In this document: positions 5,983 to 9,689 of the stretch, in pieces
Layout: the number at the start of each line of letters is the position of its first letter
Position numbering within the stretch: position 1 is the first letter of the stretch
Assembly: GCA_012510625.1 (NCBI GenBank)
Contig: JAAZHP010000059.1
Coordinates: 1 to 9,689, forward strand
DNA length: 9,689 nucleotides
Direction: 5' to 3'
DNA from: Bacillota bacterium
Lineage (GTDB): Bacteria; Bacillota; Dethiobacteria; DTU022
Program-made: the position numbers and the translations under genes
The notes under the pieces: model-generated
Database searches by the model: none
What the model was told of the DNA's origin: nothing
Seen by the model: the letters and a program-made list of their open reading frames with translations, nothing else

Positions 5983-6342
5983 CTAATCCAACGCTTTTAA
6001 CTGGGACCCCCAGCGCTTCCGGAAATAGGTCGCAGAATATTTCTCCTGCTTCCACCGGGGAATGTTGCACTGCGGGCAGGCCCCGGCAAACCATTTATTG
6101 CGCAGCCAGCGCGCCGCCCGGCTGTTCCTGGATTCAACAACGGTAAAGGATTTCCGGCAGTGCGTAACGATAGTGGCAGTTTTCCCCCGGATCTGAATGG
6201 ATTGAATGCCGTGCAGCACTCCCCTGCGGGAGGGCCACAGCTTAATCTTATTGATCAGGGCAAAGAAGTTAACCCGCTTCCGGTAAAATCTCTTTTTTTC
6301 CGCTGTGCCGGCGGATTTTTCCGGAATCTTCCCCGGAATCAA
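5983..6342 (-). CDS. pylSn: PylSn, tRNA-binding N-terminal domain of pyrrolysyl-tRNA synthetase
   Basis: PylSn is the separate small protein of bacteria that binds tRNA-Pyl tightly (T arm and variable loop side) and assists PylSc; in Methanosarcina it is the N-terminal domain of PylS. The 119-residue protein contains KLWPSRRGVLHGI (34-46), THCRKSF (60-66), SRNSRAARWLRNK (71-83) and CPQC (89-92). His44, Cys62, Cys89 and Cys92 line up with the zinc ligands of the archaeal domain. The protein is strongly basic, as expected for RNA binding. I chose TTG at 6342, 8 bases after GGGAGGTG; an upstream TTG at 6381 has no good ribosome binding site and would add 13 unrelated residues. It is the first gene of the operon, about 57 bases below the predicted sigma-54 transcription start. 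It ends in an amber codon (5985-5983); suppression would add SAVAFIIG after the TAG before TGA. Confidence 0.94.
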   Translation of the reverse strand: MIPGKIPEKSAGTAEKKRFYRKRVNFFALINKIKLWPSRRGVLHGIQSIQIRGKTATIVTHCRKSFTVVESRNSRAARWLRNKWFAGACPQCNIPRWKQEKYSATYFRKRWGSQLKALD

Positions 6343-6350
6343 AACCGCAG

Positions 6351-6358
6351 CACCTCCC
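6351..6358 (-). promoter_or_regulatory. Ribosome binding site deciding the pylSn start
   Basis: GGGAGGTG on the minus strand lies 8 bases before the TTG at 6342 and nothing similar precedes the upstream TTG at 6381. This supports the shorter PylSn, whose N-terminus also fits the family better. Confidence 0.7.
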
Positions 6359-6408
6359 GCTTCAACATGATCTCGCGGCAACTATTTTCATGATTTAATA
6401 AACTATTC

Positions 6409-6426
6409 ATGCAAATAATATGCCAA
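6409..6426 (-). promoter_or_regulatory. Sigma-54 (-24/-12) promoter of the pyl operon
   Basis: The minus strand reads TTGGCATATTATTTGCAT. This matches the RpoN consensus TGGCAC-N5-TTGCA at all key places, with invariant GG (6424-6423) and GC (6412-6411) separated by exactly 10 bases; only the C of TGGCAC is T. Transcription would start near 6399, about 57 bases before the pylSn TTG. Sigma-54 promoters require an ATP-driven enhancer-binding protein, and candidate binding sites lie upstream (6545-6558, 6643-6656). A weaker sigma-70 reading (TTGGCA with TTTATT about 18 bases on) overlaps it and cannot be excluded. Confidence 0.75.
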
Positions 6427-6499
6427 TTATATAAATGGGGATAAGAGGCCGCTAAACATGCTGGAGCAAGGGTTTTCATTATATTTATTAAAGAAGATT

Positions 6500-6525
6500 T
6501 AAGAAAGCGCAGCCAGACGCTGCGC
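6500..6525 (-). terminator. Rho-independent terminator separating the ftsEX and pyl operons
   Basis: On the minus strand GCGCAGC (6525-6519), a 5-base loop and GCTGCGC (6513-6507) form a perfect 7-bp GC-rich stem, followed by TTTCTT and further T-rich sequence. It would end transcripts coming from ftsE-ftsX-DUF3048 before the pyl promoter. It lies between the promoter and its putative upstream activator sites, so it shields the pyl operon from read-through while leaving DNA looping possible. Confidence 0.8.
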
Positions 6526-6544
6526 AATCATGACCCCAATCATG
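6525..6544. repeat. Direct repeat CAATCATG x2 beside the proximal activator site
   Basis: CAATCATG occurs at 6525-6532 and 6537-6544, a 12-bp period, the second copy abutting the palindrome at 6545. The first overlaps the base of the terminator stem by one base. It could extend the regulator footprint or be chance. Confidence 0.3.
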
Positions 6545-6558
6545 TCTCAATTATGAGA
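6545..6558. promoter_or_regulatory. Putative enhancer-binding-protein site, promoter-proximal copy
   Basis: TCTCAATTATGAGA is an inverted repeat, TCTCA/TGAGA around ATTA, centred about 152 bases upstream of the predicted sigma-54 start. An identical 14-mer occurs at 6643-6656. Position, symmetry and repetition are typical of binding sites for a sigma-54 activator. The regulator is not in the window. Confidence 0.65.
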
Positions 6559-6610
6559 TGCCCATTCCCCCGTGGAGCTACCCCCGGGGCGGCCCTTTAA
6601 GCCGGGAACA

Positions 6611-6620
6611 TGTCTCATAA
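6611..6620. promoter_or_regulatory. Half copy of the activator palindrome
   Basis: TGTCTCATAA carries one arm (TCTCA) of the flanking palindromes, preceded by CATG just as in the proximal copy (CATGTCTCA in both), but the expected second arm is replaced by unrelated bases. The implied centre is 30 bp from the distal full site, close to three helical turns, so it may be a weak third site. Confidence 0.35.
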
Positions 6621-6642
6621 ATAACACGCGGGCGCCGCCTTT

Positions 6643-6656
6643 TCTCAATTATGAGA
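6643..6656. promoter_or_regulatory. Putative enhancer-binding-protein site, distal copy
   Basis: This is the second exact copy of TCTCAATTATGAGA, centre to centre 98 bp from the proximal copy and about 250 bases upstream of the predicted sigma-54 start. Two exact copies of a 14-bp palindrome in about 110 bases of non-coding DNA is unlikely by chance. Confidence 0.65.
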
Positions 6657-6667
6657 CGGCTCCTCCG

Positions 6668-6706
6668 GGGATGGCCGGAATGGATTCATTCGAAAGGCAC
6701 CATCCC
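6668..6706 (-). other. Hairpin immediately after the DUF3048 stop
   Basis: On the minus strand GGGATGG (6706-6700), directly after the TGA stop, pairs with CCATCCC (6674-6668) and encloses an inner hairpin GAATG/CATTC with a 4-base loop (6691-6687 with 6682-6678). No U-run follows, so it is not an ordinary intrinsic terminator. It may protect the 3' end of the ftsEX transcript. Confidence 0.35.
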
Positions 6707-8086
6707 TCAGCGGGGGCGGACAATCTGGATCCATGTGCGCCCGTAGACCATTTCGATCTCCTTGCCGTCCTCATAGCAGAAGCGGGTCCGTGACGCAGGG
6801 CTGTCTTTCCGCCAGGTGCCGCGGAAGTGCTGCCCCATGGAATAGAAATCAATGGGGCCCGATCCGATGAGGTCGGGCGTAGGCCGCTTCCGGAAATCGG
6901 TGTAGTGAGGCACATACTGGATAATAATGTTCCGGGCAACAATCTCCTTCCCGGAGGCGTCCCGGTGCACCTCTCCATTGAGATAGCGAAGGTAATCCCG
7001 GGAAGCCGGGCGGTATTGATATTTTATTTTGGTAAAGGAGTTGTATTCCAGGGAGACTGTGGAGCAGGGCTTTCCTTCTCGATCCAGAAAGGCCGGCCGG
7101 ACCTCGACTACCCTGGAGGGAGGCTCTTTGCCCAGCTTGGCCAGGTCGATGTAGAGATTATGCGGCGGCCTCCGGTCAGTAGTCCTGATATGCCCGGGAA
7201 GGCTGGGGTTGTCGGCATTGGTATGCCTCAGGCCCAGAGCACTAATGGCCGCAATTATATCTGAAGTTCCGCCGGCATAGATATAGTGGACGTTATTTTC
7301 CAGGGCCAACTGGATGCTGTGGGTCCTGGCACTGCGGATGGGGCCTACCTTGGGAGCGAAGACGGAAAAGAGGGCCAGGTACCTGGTGATTCTTCCTTCC
7401 ACCTCGAACTCGTAGACCACGTTGGCCAGGGCCAGCCCGGATTGCGGCCGGGCATTGGAGTGGTTGTCAATGACCACGCCGTAAACGGGCTTGTAGCCCG
7501 CTGTTTTCTCAACCGCCTCCTTCAGCAGCTTCTCCTTCTCCCGCCGCTGGGCCAGCATGGTGTTATGCTCCGCTTTCTCCTGCTCCATCAAGGCAAGCAG
7601 GTTGCTATACTGCTCATCAATAATCTTTTTCCGCTCCTCGATAAGCCCCCGTTCATGCTTGATCGAGGCGATCAAATTTGCATCGCGGTTCAGGATCCTC
7701 TCCAGGTAGGCCACCCGCACTAGCAGATCGCCAAAGTTATCCGCTCCCAGGATAATCTCCAGGTAAGAGATGCCGCCGCCGTTTATGTAAGCGCCGCGCA
7801 CCCGCGTGGCAAAAAGACGCGTGCTCTCTTCGAGCCTGGCCTCTGCATCGGCGATCTCCGTCTCCGCCTGCCCGATCTGCTTCTTTGTGGACTCTATTTG
7901 CCCGGCCAGCCGGTCAATTTTCAACTGGCTTACCTTGATCGATTCATCCAGCGCTTTAATGATATCTTCCAGCTCGGTAATTTCAGTTACCTGGCTGTTC
8001 ACCCGCCCGGCAAAATAGCCGTTCAAGATGATAAATAACAAGAGCACAACCAGGCCCAAAATAGAGGCCGCACGAAAACGCCGCAT
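6707..8086 (-). CDS. Membrane-anchored PcsB/EnvC-like coiled coil fused to a DUF3048 (YerB-like) domain
   Basis: A 459-residue exported protein. Residues 7-25 form a single N-terminal membrane anchor or signal, without a lipobox cysteine. A heptad-rich coiled coil runs from about 30 to 195. Inside it, RVRGAYINGGGISYLEIILG (95-114) and NFGDLLVRVAYLERIL (117-132) match the signature of the coiled-coil domain of PcsB, CwlO-type and EnvC proteins, which touch the FtsX outer loop. Instead of the usual hydrolase or LytM-like C-terminus comes DUF3048: VIDNHSNARPQSGL (205-218), VGPIRSARTHSIQLALE (247-263), YAGGTSD (270-276), then the C-terminal part to RTRFCYEDGKEIEM and TWIQIV (451-456). ATG 8086 has GAGAGGG about 5 bases upstream and starts 22 bases after ftsX. 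The biochemical role of DUF3048 is unknown. I infer it is the FtsEX-controlled cell-wall effector of this organism. Confidence 0.9.
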   Translation of the reverse strand: MRRFRAASILGLVVLLLFIILNGYFAGRVNSQVTEITELEDIIKALDESIKVSQLKIDRLAGQIESTKKQIGQAETEIADAEARLEESTRLFATRVRGAYINGGGISYLEIILGADNFGDLLVRVAYLERILNRDANLIASIKHERGLIEERKKIIDEQYSNLLALMEQEKAEHNTMLAQRREKEKLLKEAVEKTAGYKPVYGVVIDNHSNARPQSGLALANVVYEFEVEGRITRYLALFSVFAPKVGPIRSARTHSIQLALENNVHYIYAGGTSDIIAAISALGLRHTNADNPSLPGHIRTTDRRPPHNLYIDLAKLGKEPPSRVVEVRPAFLDREGKPCSTVSLEYNSFTKIKYQYRPASRDYLRYLNGEVHRDASGKEIVARNIIIQYVPHYTDFRKRPTPDLIGSGPIDFYSMGQHFRGTWRKDSPASRTRFCYEDGKEIEMVYGRTWIQIVRPR

Positions 8087-8108
8087 GGCATCCCTCTCCC
8101 ATCAGATA

Positions 8109-8993
8109 CTAGACTTTCAGGAACCTGCGGATAGAAAAAACACTGCCCAAGCCGCCCATCGCTGTTCCCAAGAGCAGCAGGCCGCCAAAAATAGAAGCCA
8201 GTATCCCCGGCGCAGTGACCGGCTGCAGGAAGAAAAGAGGCGATTTCCGCAACAGCAGGGCGGCAAACTGGTAATAGACCAAACCCAGGGCGATAATCGC
8301 CGCCAGGGTGCCCGTCCACCCTATGGTAAAACCCTCCAGCAGAAAGGGCAGCCGGATAAACCAGTCGCTGGCTCCCAGCTGCTTCATGATCCCGATCTCT
8401 TCGTGGCGGATCAGCACCGAGAGACGGATGGTGGTTCCAACAAGAAAGATTGCCCCTACCGCCAGCAGGGAGCTGATGGAGACAGAGATCCAGTAGAGCC
8501 AGCTGGAGATCCCGGTGATGGTCTGCACCAGCTCTTTGCCGTAGTCGACTGACTCCACCCCCGGGAGCTGCTCGATCTGCCCGGCCAGCACGGGGACCAG
8601 CTCCCCCTCTCTGGCTCGCACCCGGAAAATGTCCGGCAGTGGATTGTTCTCCCCGGCAAGTTCAGCCATTAGTGCTTCGTCACCCAGTGACCGGCCGAAC
8701 TCTTGCAAGCCGCGGTGCTTGTCCACAAAAGTGCAGCCGGCAATGCCCTCCAGCTGATTTATCTTCTTTTCTAAATTTGAGATATCGGCGCCGTCTTTAA
8801 GAAAAATAACAATCTCCAGGTTGGACTGAATGTTCTGCATGGCCTGGTTAGAATTAACCGCCGCCAGGAGAAAGCCTCCCAGGATGGCCAGGGAAACAGC
8901 AATCATGCCGGCGGAGACCAGGGCCAGCCACCTGTTTCTGGATAGAGAGATAACCGCCTGTCTGAAACAATATTTTATATAATTAATGAGCAT
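8109..8993 (-). CDS. ftsX: FtsX, membrane subunit of the FtsEX complex
   Basis: FtsX is the permease-like partner of FtsE; the complex transports no known solute but transmits ATP hydrolysis across the membrane to peptidoglycan hydrolases or their activators. The 294-residue protein has the family's four membrane segments (about 23-46, 163-188, 221-248, 262-286), the large external loop between segments 1 and 2 containing NLEIVIFLKDGADISNLE (58-75), and the conserved RHEEIGIMKQLGAS (196-209). I chose ATG 8993, with AGGGGAG 8 bases upstream, which overlaps the end of ftsE by 11 bases; an ATG at 9017 would add eight residues unlike other FtsX N-termini. The stop is amber TAG (8111-8109); read-through would give 41 more codons running across the start of the next gene in another frame, without homology I can see. 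Confidence 0.95.
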   Translation of the reverse strand: MLINYIKYCFRQAVISLSRNRWLALVSAGMIAVSLAILGGFLLAAVNSNQAMQNIQSNLEIVIFLKDGADISNLEKKINQLEGIAGCTFVDKHRGLQEFGRSLGDEALMAELAGENNPLPDIFRVRAREGELVPVLAGQIEQLPGVESVDYGKELVQTITGISSWLYWISVSISSLLAVGAIFLVGTTIRLSVLIRHEEIGIMKQLGASDWFIRLPFLLEGFTIGWTGTLAAIIALGLVYYQFAALLLRKSPLFFLQPVTAPGILASIFGGLLLLGTAMGGLGSVFSIRRFLKV

Positions 8994-9672
8994 GGCTGTA
9001 ACTCCCCTGCAATTCATCTCTAATGACCCGGCCTTTATCCAGGGTTATAACCCTTTTTTTCATGCGGTCCACCAGGTCCCAGGCATGGGTGGCAATAATC
9101 ACCGTGGTCCCGCCCCGGTTTATATCCTCAAAAAGCTCCATCAGGCCCCAGGCGGTCTCCCGGTCTACGTTCCCCGTGGGCTCATCCGCAAGGATGAGCA
9201 GCGGGTCCCTTACGATGGCGCGGGCTATGCCGGCCCGCTGCTGTTCGCCACCCGATAGCTCATTGGGAAAAGCCTCCTCTTTGCCGGCCAGTCCCACCCG
9301 GGCCAGAATGGCAGGGACTTTCGCCTTGATTTCCTGGGGCGGCCGCCCGGTTACCTCCAGGGCCAGGGCTACGTTCTCATAGATAGTCTTGCTCTTCAGG
9401 AGCCGAAAGTCCTGAAAGACCAGGCCCATGCGCCGCCGGTGCCGCAGCAGCTCCTGAGGCTTGTAAGCGGAGGTGTCGTGGCCGAGAAAGAGGATTCGTC
9501 CCGAGCTGGGCAGCTCCTCGCGAGAAATAAGCTTTATCAGCGTTGTCTTTCCGGCGCCGCTTGGCCCGACCAGGAAAATGAACTCTCCCCGCTCCACGTG
9601 CAGATTCACATCTGAAACCGCCGGCGAGCCGCCGGTTTTATAAACCTTGGAAACCGAGACAAGATCAATCAA
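8983..9672 (-). CDS. ftsE: FtsE, ATPase subunit of the FtsEX complex
   Basis: This is a cytoplasmic ABC ATPase that drives FtsX conformational change in division or elongation. The 229-residue protein has Walker A GPSGAGKTT (36-44), Q-loop FQD (Gln87), signature LSGGEQQR (139-146), Walker B LLILADEPTG (158-167) and switch His196 (IATHAWDLV). Length equals that of typical FtsE. The start is probably TTG at 9672, 8 bases after AGAGAGG, giving MIDLVSVSKVYKTG; GTG at 9681 overlaps that ribosome binding site and is less likely. The next gene, ftsX, overlaps its 3' end, showing translational coupling. The stop is TAA. Confidence 0.96.
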   Translation of the reverse strand: MIDLVSVSKVYKTGGSPAVSDVNLHVERGEFIFLVGPSGAGKTTLIKLISREELPSSGRILFLGHDTSAYKPQELLRHRRRMGLVFQDFRLLKSKTIYENVALALEVTGRPPQEIKAKVPAILARVGLAGKEEAFPNELSGGEQQRAGIARAIVRDPLLILADEPTGNVDRETAWGLMELFEDINRGGTTVIIATHAWDLVDRMKKRVITLDKGRVIRDELQGSYSHAH

Positions 9673-9689
9673 GGCCGGCACCTCTCTCC

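Noticed and set aside
1129..5985. Internal amber codons marking a Pyl-containing protein in this window
   Set aside because: No coding sequence here is interrupted by TAG with homology continuing after it; the TAG codons found are terminal, after full-length domains.
5870..6094. Minus-strand frame of 74 codons spanning the pylSn end and pylT
   Set aside because: It overlaps pylSn out of frame and runs into the tRNA; no support.
6343..6381. PylSn beginning at the upstream TTG at 6381
   Set aside because: No Shine-Dalgarno before it, and the 13 added residues do not fit; the strong GGGAGGTG lies within this stretch and serves TTG 6342.
6339..6527. Minus-strand frame of 62 codons above pylSn
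   Set aside because: It covers the terminator tail and sigma-54 promoter, ends inside pylSn in another frame and has no ribosome binding site at its start.
6545..6656. CRISPR-like array or insertion-sequence ends formed by the repeated palindromes
   Set aside because: Only two full copies at unequal, long spacing with a degenerate third; no transposase or cas gene. Regulatory sites explain them better.

Overview
The window is GC-rich bacterial DNA in which every gene I can support reads on the minus strand. It holds a complete bacterial-type pyrrolysine (Pyl) cassette next to an ftsEX cell-division locus. Pyrrolysyl-tRNA synthetase is split into separate PylSn and PylSc genes, as in bacteria and unlike the fused enzyme of Methanosarcina. 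Together with the ftsEX/DUF3048 neighbourhood and the G-rich ribosome binding sites, this suggests an anaerobic Firmicute of the Desulfotomaculum/Pelotomaculum/Desulfitobacterium kind. That placement is inference.

In transcription order (high to low coordinates): ftsE (9672-8983), ftsX (8993-8109), and a membrane-anchored PcsB/EnvC-like coiled coil fused to a DUF3048 domain (8086-6707). These three are nearly contiguous and look like one operon. A gene-free stretch of 364 bases follows (6343-6706). It carries, in order, a hairpin just after the DUF3048 stop, two identical 14-bp palindromes with a half copy between them, a rho-independent terminator, and a sigma-54 (-24/-12) promoter. The second operon then reads pylSn (6342-5983), pylT (5903-5832), pylSc (5796-4960), pylD (4932-4069), a methylamine-type corrinoid protein gene (4031-3378), pylB (3369-2275), pylC (2259-1129) and, after 130 bases, a sodium:solute symporter that runs off the window (998-1).

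How it works together (family knowledge): PylB converts lysine to 3-methylornithine, PylC ligates it to a second lysine, and PylD oxidises the product to pyrrolysine. PylSc with PylSn charges the amber-decoding tRNA made from pylT. Pyl is needed by methylamine methyltransferases, which pass methyl groups to corrinoid proteins like the one encoded here. No methyltransferase with an internal amber codon lies in the window. The symporter may import the methylated substrate.

The main points of interest are the sigma-54 promoter with candidate enhancer-binding-protein sites, which would put an expanded genetic code under activator control; the unusual gene order with pylT between the two synthetase halves and a corrinoid gene inside the biosynthetic genes; amber (TAG) stops ending pylSn and pylC; and the coiled coil-DUF3048 fusion at the place where ftsEX usually has a peptidoglycan hydrolase or its activator. 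TTG is the best start for five of the nine protein genes.
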